Part shown: positions 46,358-57,447 of the stretch, piece after piece
How the letters are laid out: every line of letters begins with the position of its first letter
Numbering within the stretch: position 1 is the stretch's first letter
NCBI GenBank assembly: GCA_902805475.1
Contig: CADCSX010000002.1
Location: 2,666,001-2,730,000 of the forward strand
Reading direction: 5' to 3'
Length of the DNA stretch: 64,000 bases
Source of the DNA: Entonaema liquescens
Taxonomy: Eukaryota; Ascomycota; Sordariomycetes; Xylariales; Xylariaceae
Made by a program: the position numbers and the translations under genes
The notes under the pieces: model-generated
Seen by the model: the letters and a program-made list of their open reading frames with translations, nothing else
What the model was told of the DNA's origin: nothing
The model's database searches: none

Positions 46358-49300
46358 TCAACTGACTAAGAGGTCTCCAATGGTAAGGTCAATAAACCTC
46401 TTATCCTTACCAAATAGGCTATCAGCATACAAGCTAAGGTCGATAAAATGGTACCCGTCTCGAGCCTTGTACGATGGTCCTTTCTCTGCAACGCGTCGAA
46501 GTACGGCTTTCATCCGTTCCTGTCGGTTTAACATGCCTGCTTTCTCTGGTAAATGCAGCCGTGCGTATAGTAAGATAAATGCAGCGATACCGGCAGCTAT
46601 TGGTGTCGCATATGATGTTCCAGACTTGTATTTCACGCAAGAGGGGTTTAAGTCATCATCACAGAGATGGACTGGCCATGCCGACTCTACAGCCTCTCCC
46701 ACTGTCGCTAAGTTAATGTCATCGGAGATGGCCGTAGGACTAAATCCAGACCTATTACCATTGGTGTCGGTGGAGTTAATGCAGATGACATTCTGTTCTC
46801 GCGCAGGACTGTGATAACTTGCGTTAGCTTCCTGTAAAATTAAGGATAAAGGGAATGCTTGAGGTGCTTAAGTCTCACGGAATTTACAATAACTTATAGG
46901 ATACTTACTACGCTCTACCTCGTTGGCCCCCACTATTGGAGGCAGCGGCAAAAAGAAGTACGTGCTTCGAGTAAGCATTGATAATAGCTAGCTCTAGTTC
47001 ATCATAGCCGTCGATGTCGCAGGTAGGGAATCCGAAAGACATGGATATAATGTCGACTTTCCATGTATTAACAGCAAGGGTAATGGCCTAAGCGTGTCAA
47101 TAACATACACGGCGAATGAGTGTTGCTGATATTTACCTTTGCGATAAGTCTAGGGTCAGAAGGCTTATCCTCTGCGATCTTTGCCACATATAATTCAGCA
47201 TCAGGCGCGTAATCAAGAAGTAGGCCGAAACCGAACGTTCCATGTCCATTCCGGTCGTGGACTCTATTTTTGAAGTTTTCATTAAGCCAGTTGTATCTGC
47301 CTTTGATGCTATCGTTGCGAGCCTCTACGTCCGGGTGAGTGAGATCAATTCCTGTATCGAGAATCGCAATTTTAACGCGCGAAAATGTAAATGACGAAGC
47401 GAAAGGGGTAATGAACTTGTCATAAACTGCTAAGTACTTGGATCTCCAGTTTAGGTAGCTCGAGCATCTAGATAGGAGAATTAGGTAGTTAGTACACGTA
47501 TTAGACGATGAAGGTAGCTTGCTAGCAACTGTTAACATACGCTTCGGGAGAATGCGCCTCCGAAACGGTCTCATCATCAAAGAACCTCGACTCCTTGTAG
47601 TAGGCATCCTGATCCGTGAAAAAGATAGACTCGGGGTGGAGTTGGAGTATAAGCCTGGTTTATGAGTCCATGCAAATGGATTTTGATGCTGGATATTTGT
47701 AAGAGGATTCAGATAACGAGCGTAGTGTTGTAATAGTGGCTTCGGTGACGGACTAAACGAATTGAGACTATCTATAGTCTCGCTTGAGCTCAATGAATAA
47801 GCTTGTTGGGTTTGCTCACTTAGATCCGAAATTGTCTGATCCCAGCTTCCAAAGTCCAATGTTTGCGCAAATCGATCAAGATCCTCGATGGATATTGAGC
47901 TGTAGGCTTGTATTAATTCATTTTCCAGTGGCCGCACTACCAGCTGATATATCCTAGTCCTCAAAGTCTTGTCGTCTAATTTGTTCCCCTCTTCGTCTTC
48001 CCACGTCGTAGGATCCAAACATCTCTCCACGGCGGAGTGGAATTGAAAATTCTCAGGGATTTCATCTCTACAAGCACGAAATACCATTTCTACGTCCAAA
48101 TACGTCGTGCGGCCTGATGATGTATATTCTAACTCGACACCGTACTTCTTAGCTAGCATCTCGAACGGAGTCACGAAATAAACCTCAATTAGCATTGCCG
48201 CTAATGTAACAAGACTCGGGCATTGATGTCGTACCAGATCGTCTGGATCGATATCATCTGGATCTATATCACTACAACAATCTTGATCGCATCCCCTATC
48301 GACGCAGTGATCAAACGGGCTTGAATTCGTGTCCAAGGTTGAGAGTTGAGTTTGGATGAAAGGTCTTAAAGGAATTGCGGAAGTAGCGGTGCGAAAGAAG
48401 ATGATGTCTGATGAGTTCCAGGTTGGTTTGAGCCATGGCGTATCGTGAAGATGAAGAACTGCGTAACTAAGGAGTACGGCAAGGATTCGTCTTGTCCTTT
48501 CGGTGAATGAGCGTGATCCGCCCCTGAGGAATTGTTCGAGGGTTACAGCGGTATTCGTTTTGTCAATTGAGAATTGGCTCCTTTCCGACCGGAGCTTGTA
48601 TAAATGGCCTCGCGCGACTTTGAACTCTAGTCGATGTGCCGCCATCTTCTTCATCTTCACAATTGGTTCGCATAATCGTTTTACCTTCATAGCTGGTGTC
48701 TGTGTTTTCTTCCTCTTGGTTTGAGGGTTATGCGCTTCGTTATCAATCGCCCATTGGACGACAGTTTCTTTCATTGTATGGATTCGGGCTTCTTGCCAGT
48801 CTTGCTTCATAGATAGAAAGATATCAAAATCAACATCCTCGTCCTCACCAGTATCGTCGTCTAAAACAGGTTTTCGATAGGTACCCAAACAAAGCCTAGC
48901 CCCGAAATCATGCATAGGTGAGCATGGACAATTCTTGCAGGCCACAAGTGCCTTGAATATCGACTTGGCGGCGCTCCAGACCGCATAGGATGGTTCACTG
49001 ATATTTCTCTGAGGCGCGAAGTCCTCGGCTGTCCATTGCGACGGGTCATCGGGATATTGTCCTCGAAAATCTTCTTCCCATAAGGCTAATGCCTGAATAA
49101 ATGCATTGCGTTCCTTAGTAGAGCTGCCGAAAGTCAGCGTATGATTGATGAATTCGAGTTTTGCGCCATCGTCGTCTTTCCGTATTTGTTCCCAGTGCTG
49201 GTTCAATGTAGATAGATTTGTATAAGATGTAGTTCCGCAAGTGGACTGTCGTAGCAGTTTATGAGATGAGAGCGTCGAGCCAAGATGAGCTAAGATTCGG

Positions 49301-49506
49301 TCAAGATGCTTGCTAGCGATTCCAATACCAGCTCTATGAATGCGATTTATGTGATCGCGTATCATGGCACAATATGCCGTTAAATCGGCATAAAAGACCT
49401 TGAGCTCTCCATCATTCTCACGGAGTCGCAAGGTTTTTGCGATCTCCTGAAATGTTCGAGAAGTGGTTACCAGCAGATTGGTGGTACTAGAAATCGTTGG
49501 CACCAT
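46358..49506 (-). CDS. DUF7580-like / subtilisin (S8) protease, HET-Q2-like partner
   Basis: Exons run from 49506 (first in-frame ATG; the frame opens at 49587 with GTG) to about 47660, then about 47660-47537, about 47487-47139, 47087-46909 and 46817-46358. The frame changes near 47659, next to an AAA run, either by a poor intron or a one-base error. The large N-terminal part looks like DUF7580 (EQFLRGGSRSFTERTRR, VLHLHDTPWL, LVTLAAMLIEVYF). The C-terminal S8 domain has the full triad: Asp in AILDTGID, His in NGHGTFG and Ser in GTSYATPIAAGIAA. No signal peptide, so it is cytosolic. In known pairs such a protease activates the adjacent gasdermin. Confidence 0.75.
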
Positions 49507-49910
49507 CTTAATTAAATCCAGAGCGGAATCAGGTTGGGCTTCATTGTTCTGTGTTACCCCCGTTGCTTTCTCATCCACAAATGGCACTTAAGGTATATTC
49601 CGAATGGTTTCACTAACGATGAAGAGGGTCGTTAGGATCAGCACCGGGCAGGGTGTTCAAGTGTAAGATGAGGGACAAATGCTACCACGTGATGGCGTTC
49701 TACAAGGATGGTAAGTTCGGTTCGAATCCTCGTCCATTCATGGGGCCTAGAACGTTACTTACTACTCTCAACCAACACAGCTGAACATGAAAGCCTTATA
49801 ATGCCCCGCTTCTTGGTGTCCGTTTCACGATCCTCCCACTACTAACTGATCGCGATTACGAATGGATAAAATATTACTGAGTGATCTGTTCTACGCGACG
49901 GTCAACAAGA
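49507..49910. other. Divergent promoter region
   Basis: Shared upstream region of the protease gene (minus) and the zinc-finger/UBC-like gene (plus). If the protease N terminus lies in an upstream exon, it would be here. A GGTTCGAATCC at about 49715 looks like a tRNA T-loop but no cloverleaf forms. Confidence 0.45.
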
Positions 49911-52665
49911 ATGACGGCGACGGCCGCTCACGCTGATCATCAGCAGCCTTATCTTACAGTGGCCGAAAGCGCCGGATTTTGTCTGCACTCTTTCCAGCAA
50001 TGTGTTCAAAGAGCAGCGTCTATACATCCACGAGAGCTCTCGCTTGTAGAGGATCAGTTAGCAAGGTTTTTCGTATGGACAACAAATATCAGAGTGTTTG
50101 CACCGGGTCGAGCGGCGCTAGATCATCGCTTGCGCGAGGCGCCTGACGTTCAAGATGCGGTTATTGGCCTTCTTGATGCGCTAGCTTTCCGCATTCAGAG
50201 CTGTAAGCTGAATTCCTGTTGATTTCTATCCGAGTCTTATAGTGAAGCGGTTTTCGCGACCCATCGACGGAGATGAACTATAACATCTCTCATCCCAATA
50301 GTGGATGCCTTTTTAGTAGCTAGAAGCAGATAGCTACTTTAGGTCTACTATAATATAATCCCCGGTACTCCTATGAGTATAGTCTTGGACAGTACCCAGC
50401 GACTACACCCATTAACATAAAAAGGAAGGCTAAGTTTATATACCTAGGTTCGAATTGTCTTGAACCCCTCAGTTCCAGAGTGGATCCGGAGTCCAGTCAG
50501 CCCCTGGTAGATGTCGACCCTGAGCTTCGGCATTCGATCCAAGGAGTCGCCAATGAAATAAGTTTACTTCATAGATTCTCAAACACTATCCGTAGAGCAA
50601 GCAAAGCGACCCAGAATCTTAAAGCAGCGGAATCATTTCGAATCCGCGATGACGAAGGGAACGACGCTGAGGACTTTTTAACGAATTTGTTCATTAACCA
50701 TATTCAAGACAAATTTCCGGGGGTTAGCAAGAAGATTTGTCAACGGCTAGCCGAAACCATGGTACTACGACGGAAGCGTATTCTTTATAGGAGATCTCGT
50801 TACGGAGATACTCCTATCAGACCTCAAGAAGGTCCCTCTCAACCTCAAGTTATAGTACCCAAGGTCCAGGTTAAAATTCGTGCGACAGGACAGCCGCAAG
50901 TATCTAAGCAGGTCACCGGGGATGCATCCAAAAGCGCTGTACACTCTATAACGCAAAGTGCCACCACATTGGCCGCTAGCAACTTTCAAAAAGCCTCGAC
51001 GCCGTCTGTAGTCTCTGTATCGAAGACTGTAGAGTTAAGTAATCACGAAGAGCTTTTATTTCCTCCAGCTCCACTCGGCAGTCTAAAGCGGAAATATAAC
51101 GAAACTAGGAAACAACAGGAAGAAATTAGGGAACACACTTTCAATTCTGCAAACAACAAGGATAAAGTCCAGTCTCTTAATCTAGCGTGGAAGGAGAAAT
51201 CCGAGGAAGTAGAAGAAATTATCAAGGCTGTAGGAGAGGTGACGTGCCCGTTCTGCTTCTATGCCCTTCCGGCCCGAGACGTAATAGATGATAATAAATG
51301 GAGGTTAGTTACTGTTTTATTGAAGTATGCCTTACTAACTATTGCTACGATATTACCTACCTAAGGCCCTTACATGCGTGTGGCAGGGACAAAAGTTAAC
51401 TTTCACCCCGCAGGCTCCATGTTAAAAATGACCTTGACGCGTATGTATGTCTATTTGAGGACTGCAACTCACCTCACGAGCTGTTTGAGCACAGTAATGT
51501 CTGGCTTAAACATATGCATGAGCATGCTATGCGCTGGCGCTGTACATCTAAGTCCCATGAGGTATTTACATGCGAATCTAGAAATGATTATCTTACACAT
51601 ATGAAGACTGCGCATAAGGGCAAATTCTCCGATGCCCAACTTCAGGCTTTAGCCGATAGAAACGGCCGGGTCCTTGGGCCTCTGTTTAAATCTTGTCCGC
51701 TATGCGGAAGGGAAGAGGTGGACAACACTATGGAAAATCATATCGTCGGTCATTTACGATTTCTTGCTCTGAAGTCGCTGCCCACATACGAAGACGAAGG
51801 GCCAGGAGACGAAGAAAGCCAATTGGATTGCTCGAGTGCTTCAAGAGCACGGAGCAAGAGAAGCACAATCGAAGACGAGCTCGAGAGAAATAATTTAGAG
51901 GCGCTTGAAGATATTGGCGAGACGAACAGAGAGAGATGGCATGCCTTTATGTGGGGAGACACGGAACCCGAGACAATAGGGAGCAAATTCGGCAAAGGAC
52001 TTAAGCCCGCTTATCTCGCCGACCCTTCTTTAGACTTCGTGGAAGGGTCGTTGTTCGACAGAGTACCATATACAGAACGACGGCAATTCGAATGGGGGTT
52101 TATTCCCAGCCCGCATGAAGCATTAAATCACCCCACAGATGATCCCATTCTTCGAACGCTCGTCGACAAGCGAAATCATAAGGAAAATATACCATCCGTC
52201 CGAAGGCCTAGCCGGCCCAAGGAGATACGCCAAGATCCAATTGACCTAATACCCAAGCCAAAGGCCACAATAGGTCGATATAGAGTAGGTACTCGGTGGG
52301 ATAGCTCTGAGAGTGACTCAGATACAAATCATATGGGACAATACAAAGACAAGCCGCAAATTATGGGCAATGAAAATATATCAGATATCGTCAGAGACGA
52401 AATTAGACTGATCCGCATTCGACATCCACAGATCAAGTGGGATGTGGTTGATATGGAAAAACTAAGATTTGATGTTACGATACCCGAATTTTTGAGGGTT
52501 GGAGGCCAATACACTCCCATAAAAGTCACGGTTCATATTCATTCAGGGTATCCAAAGACTAGTGCACCAGAGTTCCATATCCGAAAGGCTCCAGGAATCG
52601 CGGATGAGATCCACAAAGAATTGACCCAAATAATGCATAGTCTTTCGAATCGGCCCAAGGGGTGA
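49911..52665 (+). CDS. Fungal zinc-finger protein with N-terminal helical domain and UBC/RWD-like C terminus
   Basis: Three exons: 49911-50202, 50448-51303 and 51414-52665 (799 residues, phases agree). The N-terminal about 200 residues (AESAGFCLHSFQQCVQRAA; ISLLHRFSNTIRRASKATQN) are the helical region shared by many fungal multi-zinc-finger proteins. Cys/His sets follow: CPFCFYALP; CLFEDCNSPHELFEHSNVW; RWRCTSKSHEVFTCESRNDY; CPLCGREEV, spaced like C2H2 fingers. Residues about 700-799 read like an E2/RWD fold (DEIRLIRIRHPQIKWDVVD; VHIHSGYPKTSAPEFHI) without a catalytic Cys in place. Function unknown. A GTGAAT...CCAG intron could extend the end by a few codons. Confidence 0.65.
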
Positions 52666-52888
52666 ATAGCTTAGACACAGCGTTTATATACTTGTCTATC
52701 CAGGCGTATTTGGACGTGGATGTGAAGCAAGGAAAAATGAAAATCAACCTGGAGGGCATGGCAAAGACCCAAAGGCATCAATACCATCATCTATCACCAG
52801 GAGATACAAAGCGCCAACGAGCTCTCTCCACAGGTCGGGGAGTGCAGAAGTAATATTTTCACTGGACCATAAACCTGATCTTATTAGG

Positions 52889-53479
52889 ATGGATCCAAGC
52901 TGTGCAATATGTCATGCACCTGCAGAACTCGCATGCGAGTGCGAGGCCAAGGCCTTCGAAATAGCCGTTCGTCAAGCGGAATCTAGGATGATGTCTTCAG
53001 CATATAGCGACATACGGACATGGGTTCGGTCCCAGGCTCAGGATTTCATAGCAGAAAAGTTCTCGAAAGACACGCAAATGTACCAAGAGACCATTGCGAA
53101 GAATTCTGGCGAGCAAGCAAGTACGAAGAATGTTGCAGAAGGCTCGGTGAAAGAGCAGATTAACGAAGTTTGGAAGACAACTGTCCAAAGGTATCCTGAG
53201 GCACTCGAGTACTTTTATAGCCTCGTCGAAATTACGCTTCCCTCTGACGATGAGCCTGCTGTGAAAGACCCACCCTTATCCATGCTATCGGATTCAAGAA
53301 GGACTTCTCAACCTCACCAGCGGTCTCATATTGGTGCGAATTTGCCTCAAGTCGCTACGGAGGAAACCTCGAGCCGAGAGGAAGTTCAAAAAAGTGAGCA
53401 AAAAGCGAGGGTTCATTTTCCTACTCGGCTGGAGGATCTTGAGAGGAGCATACCGAACCCAAGGGTTAAAAATAGGTAG
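52889..53479 (+). CDS. Small hypothetical protein with N-terminal Cys motif (NLR-neighbour family)
   Basis: Single-exon 196-residue ORF. It starts DPSCAICHAPAELACECEAK (C-x2-C and C-x-C, probable zinc knuckle), then helical sequence (SAYSDIRTWVRSQAQDFI) and a disordered Ser/Glu/Gln-rich tail. I recognise the layout from small fungal proteins often found near NLR genes. The function is unknown. It lies 224 bp downstream of the zinc-finger/UBC-like gene on the same strand. Confidence 0.6.
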   Translation: MDPSCAICHAPAELACECEAKAFEIAVRQAESRMMSSAYSDIRTWVRSQAQDFIAEKFSKDTQMYQETIAKNSGEQASTKNVAEGSVKEQINEVWKTTVQRYPEALEYFYSLVEITLPSDDEPAVKDPPLSMLSDSRRTSQPHQRSHIGANLPQVATEETSSREEVQKSEQKARVHFPTRLEDLERSIPNPRVKNR

Positions 53480-54005
53480 AGATCTGAGACGCATAGCTTA
53501 TAAGGGATTCTATCCTTTGACAATATCACACCAACCAGAAGGAATGAACATAGAATTTATAGAAACTGCGGGTACTCTCTTCTTAGGGTACCTATCAATT
53601 AATCCAGACAGCTTCTCATTTATGGAAACCGCGAGGTTCAGAAATAAGTTGGCAACTCACTATTACTCCCTCTTATAGCTATAACTAATGTTATCCCGGA
53701 AGTTGTAGAAGCAGCAGTACTTAGAGAATCCGGGTTGGTGATTAAAGATAGCGTAATGAACAGAGTACGATTTATACCAGCTGTTGTCGGGCCGGTAACT
53801 AATGTAAATGAACAATGACGTATCATACGAGGTACCTATGAAGCAATTATGTACCTCCTTTTATATCCCTAAGACTTCAGTTAAAAACACTATAAGAAAC
53901 ATAAAAACCTGTTATAAATAATTTCAAATTATATTGTATCACACTACCTTTTAAACACCTAATTATCAATCTTTTAAGTACCATCAATTTTACATTTCTA
54001 CAGAT
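53480..54005. other. Intergenic, no supported gene
   Basis: AT-rich spacer. An ORF at 53331-53678 partly overlaps the previous gene in another frame and is not supported. Confidence 0.5.
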
Positions 54006-54470
54006 ATGCCCCATCACAAGCGCACAGACCTCCTTAACGCCGCCACGGCTTTTTGCCAGAGCTTCGCGGAGAAGAAATCACCCGACGAGATTCTAAGCCA
54101 TTTCTCATCCTCTCTCGATATCTTAGCATACGAGCATGGTCTTAAGGAGCTCGCCCCTTTCCTCGGCCGGGAATTCCGAGGGCGTGACGGTGTCCAGGAA
54201 TATTTCAACACCATCTCTTCGTATCTGAGCTACGAGGATATGCGCTTCGCGGATTATATCGTCGACGCTGTTGAGAACCGCGTTGCGGTCCGCGGTACTG
54301 CTAAGTTCACGTGGACAGCTACGGGCGAGAGCTGGGACGAAGTCTTCGCGTATGCGCTTAAATTCGACGATCAGCACAAGGTTGTTAGTTATGAGGTCTG
54401 GGCCGATTCTGGCGCTGCGTATCTTGCGAGCAAGGGGCAGTTGAAAGAGTTGAAGAGCGAAGCCAAATAA
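54006..54470 (+). CDS. NTF2-like / SnoaL-like domain protein
   Basis: Single-exon 154-residue protein covering one SnoaL/NTF2-like cone fold: an N-terminal helix (LLNAATAFCQSFAEKKSPDE), a loop with FLGREFRGRDGVQEYFN (the typical ...G.x.gI..ff pattern) and C-terminal beta strands (RGTAKFTWTAT, FAYALKFDDQHKVVSYEVW). Such proteins bind small hydrophobic ligands or act as cyclases or hydrolases. The substrate is not readable. No signal peptide. Confidence 0.78.
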   Translation: MPHHKRTDLLNAATAFCQSFAEKKSPDEILSHFSSSLDILAYEHGLKELAPFLGREFRGRDGVQEYFNTISSYLSYEDMRFADYIVDAVENRVAVRGTAKFTWTATGESWDEVFAYALKFDDQHKVVSYEVWADSGAAYLASKGQLKELKSEAK

Positions 54471-54890
54471 GTCACTAATCTATCATGAGAGCCAAATATA
54501 TCCATACCATTCAAGATTGCCATCCCAATATAATATTCAATACGTTATGACAGTGCCATTCGCGCTATCTAAGCTCTTCGCACTATCGTCTACCTGATCA
54601 AGTCTCAATAACTTGCATATCAGTTTGGCATATCAGTTACCGCGCTGTAGAATTTTATAATACCGCCCGCGTTCTGTTTCACAGTCATTGATAATCGCTT
54701 CACGCCCATCACCTCCGGCTCAGACTTTCTTTAGTAGACCGCCTTGCGTTTTTCCACCCATCATAATCGACTCTCCTTTTATCGTTGAGATAGCGTACCT
54801 GTGAGGTTCTAGTCAAGTGGATCTCATCCAATATTATGACTGAACTCCCCACTCCTTTTAACTCCCATTAAGACTCTCCATCTTAACTTT
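54471..54890. other. Intergenic, no gene seen
   Basis: Spacer between two convergent genes. Nothing recognised. Confidence 0.55.
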
Positions 54891-56245
54891 TCATTTCTTC
54901 TTCCCGTCATTCTCACCTTCCTGGACAAGCTCGTCGCGCTCCCAGAGTAGCGCGAAGGCACCAGCTACGAAACCACCAAGGAATGACCAAACTGCGGCTT
55001 TCTGAATGGCCTTCGCCGGAGAAGACCCAGTTTGCTGGAGGTATAGGTACAAGGCCCACAGAAGCATCGCTCCGTTTCCTAGGTAAAGATCGAACAGGTA
55101 GAAATCGGCGACCAAAGGACCGAACCTACCAGGTCCGTTTGCGACTGGGTCGATTGCGGGTTGTCCAAGGAAGGGGTGCGGCAGCCATGTCTTTCTGAAA
55201 GTAATATCCGCGAAAAAGGACGCGTAGCTAGGGAATGCGTAAATGAGAGCGGAACGCAAGGGGCCAGGTAGCACGGATGTGACCATGAATGGCAAGTGTG
55301 TCAGTACGGAGACCGCCATGTTGAATTGGTATACAGTCGACACTGCCACATAAAAGCCCTTGCCGGGCGTGGTAGGCTTGCCGTTCACATCCTTCGGGCT
55401 AAGAGTGCCAACAGCGGAGGAGGCCACGCTCTTGAACAGATCCATGGCAATTACTGTCCACTAACAGAAATACTATTAGCGCTTAGAAAGGTAAAAACTG
55501 ATCATTATTTACTTACGGGTCCAAAAGGAATCCAGAATGCGATCCAGCTATAGTGCCCGATTGAGGAGAAGAGCGAAGGCAAGCTCATAAAGAGGGTAGG
55601 GATGAGAGTTCCCAGGGTTAAGGAGATAGGCATAAGAGCTAGGTCCCAAAGGTCGACGAACAGGAGTTTTCGCGCAGATTCGCCTGTAATCTTGCCGCCT
55701 TTACCGTCCAGTTTCGAGATGGGCGATGTGAGGAGATGTAGCCCGAAGTACAGCGGTAGAGAGAACGCCCACGAGATCGCCTGGAAGACCACGCCGAGTG
55801 TTCCCGCCCAACTCACGGCGAGACCGCGATTTCCCGCTCGTCTGCACTCGAGCAACAGCAGACCCCATCCAACACAGAACTGTCCCATGGACTCGATATA
55901 GAGAGCCCATGTGTTCCAGCGGAGCTCGGGGTCATCGACCAGCGCCGCCACAAAAGCCGTCCAATGCGAGATTACCGCATCCACGAAGCCGATACCCGTG
56001 TAGGTATACTTGAAAGGCGTCGGGCCACCAATCAAGGTCACAGCTTCGGTGCCCCCACGGGCGATTTCTCTTAACAGCTTACCTAACGGACCTGCGAAAA
56101 GCTGGCCGTCGGTAGCCATGACTCCGAACAGTCCCATTCCCAAGAAAAGCGCAGAAAGCGCGAGCCTCCCCTGGGACGCCTTTATCGAAGAGTTAGCCCA
56201 GTTACGGATTTTACTAGTAGTAGTAATACGGGGGATTCTTACCAT
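54891..56245 (-). CDS. Polytopic integral membrane protein, function unknown
   Basis: Two exons, 56245-55517 and 55460-54891 (432 residues, phase 0). The two exons appear as separate ORFs, but the join IPFGP-WTVIAMDLFK is clean. I count about nine to ten hydrophobic segments (for example LALSALFLGMGLFGV; MGQFCVGWGLLLLE; LWDLALMPISLTLGTLIP; AVWSFLGGFVAGAFALLWE). The C terminus is short and charged (EGENDGKKK). Similar uncharacterised multi-pass proteins occur across fungi; some lie in secondary-metabolite clusters, but no cluster is seen here. Confidence 0.6.
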
Positions 56246-57261
56246 GAGGAATTACGTAGTAGGGCTGTCACAATTATCAACTCAATACTACAAGCCTAAG
56301 AATGGGAAGAGCACCTTAGATCTCTCGTTAAGTTTTTCTTTAAAAAAAAAATAGAGACATTCTCTACATACTATAGGCGTTGCAAGCAATATTATATGTA
56401 CATGTAAGCTCTTACGGACAATATTCGTTCACGGTGGGCTGAGAACGGGGACACGGGGCCGCTCCGGTCCGTTTGTTGCCGCTTCCTAAGTATTTCCCCC
56501 GTAAAGAGTAGAGAGCTTTTCCCTAAAGGTAGAGTAGCGCATTCCTTCGGTGAGTGTAAGACGGGTAGACGGACCCGTCCCGATTTGAGAAACCCTGTCT
56601 GTTAAGTATCTTCCCCTATTAGAAATAGTAGAGAACTACATCTGTTGGGGGCTTATCACCATACATAAGGTCTGCACATATTTCCTGGAATGCAAAGGCA
56701 GATTACCAAGAGCATGACTAATTCCGTGCATCGGATGCCGGTATCTCTCATCCGAATATATCTCGCAAGCCATCAAACCCCTTTTAAGTCGAGATACGAC
56801 CGCCCGATCGACGGGTTTTAGTCGTAGAAGATAGTGCGGGTACCTACCCCTGCGGCGACGGCGGCTTGCGGCATAGGATTGCGGGGTTAGGGCCAACGGG
56901 AAGAAGGCTAAACAAGTGGGGCCCTTCTAGATCTACCTCTGTCTGCAAAGCTTATCACATCAGCGCCTACCACTTTAGTACGCGTTATTCAGCACGGAGA
57001 CGTGATACAGCAGTTTTAGAACGCTACCCACTCTTGAAACATTGTTCAAACGAAAGCACTCTCCAAGTAGAAGGTACTTGCAATTCATCTAAGGAAGGTA
57101 CGCGTCTTACTATGAAGTATATCTGAGATCGGCAATCAGACCTGATCTCTACATTCTCTCAACTCTCAAAATAAAGCATCGTCATATTCATCAAGCTTCC
57201 AATCTCCTTCTTGCCCCTCCACGGTGATAGACAATGGCATTTGTCCCCATGCCGTTTAGAC
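56246..57261. other. Intergenic, no supported gene
   Basis: Divided between the promoter of the membrane protein gene and the 3' side of the HET-S-like gene. ORFs at 56636-56896 and 56866-57126 have no domain. Confidence 0.5.
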
Positions 57262-57267
57262 CTATGA

Positions 57268-57336
57268 CCAAAAGTCGTCCTTCTCTACATATGCGTCTCC
57301 ATTACGAACCCTCGAGAACCCCGATGCTCTTATATG
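57268..57336 (-). other. HET-s-type amyloid repeat 2 (in the effector)
   Basis: Contains SGFSRVRNGDAYVEKDDFW, with the SRV-x-NG core and the terminal aromatic FW seen at the end of the HET-s prion domain. Confidence 0.75.
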
Positions 57337-57381
57337 AGTAAAAGTCATGCTCGGCCCTACTGGTAAGGAAGAAGCTCCCTC

Positions 57382-57447
57382 CCAAGCTCGAGTGAACGTG
57401 TGCCCGTTCTGCATGCGCGCATTCTCTTCCACGAATATGTTTCCGTA
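57382..57447 (-). other. HET-s-type amyloid repeat 1 (in the effector)
   Basis: Contains NARMQNGHTFTRAWEG, the R-x-x-N-G-x-T core of HET-s repeats. It shares NGHT with the NLR motif. Confidence 0.7.

Noticed and set aside
49665..49740. Possible tRNA (GGTTCGAATCC T-loop-like motif)
   Set aside because: The flanking bases do not form a T-stem, and no acceptor, D or anticodon arm could be built on either strand.
53331..53678. 115-codon ORF overlapping the end of the small Cys-motif gene
   Set aside because: It overlaps the better-supported gene in another frame, and the non-overlapping part has no domain.
54891..55445. Separate gene from the 184-codon ORF starting MDLFK
   Set aside because: A clean phase-0 intron (55516-55461) joins it to the upstream membrane ORF; the ATG is internal.
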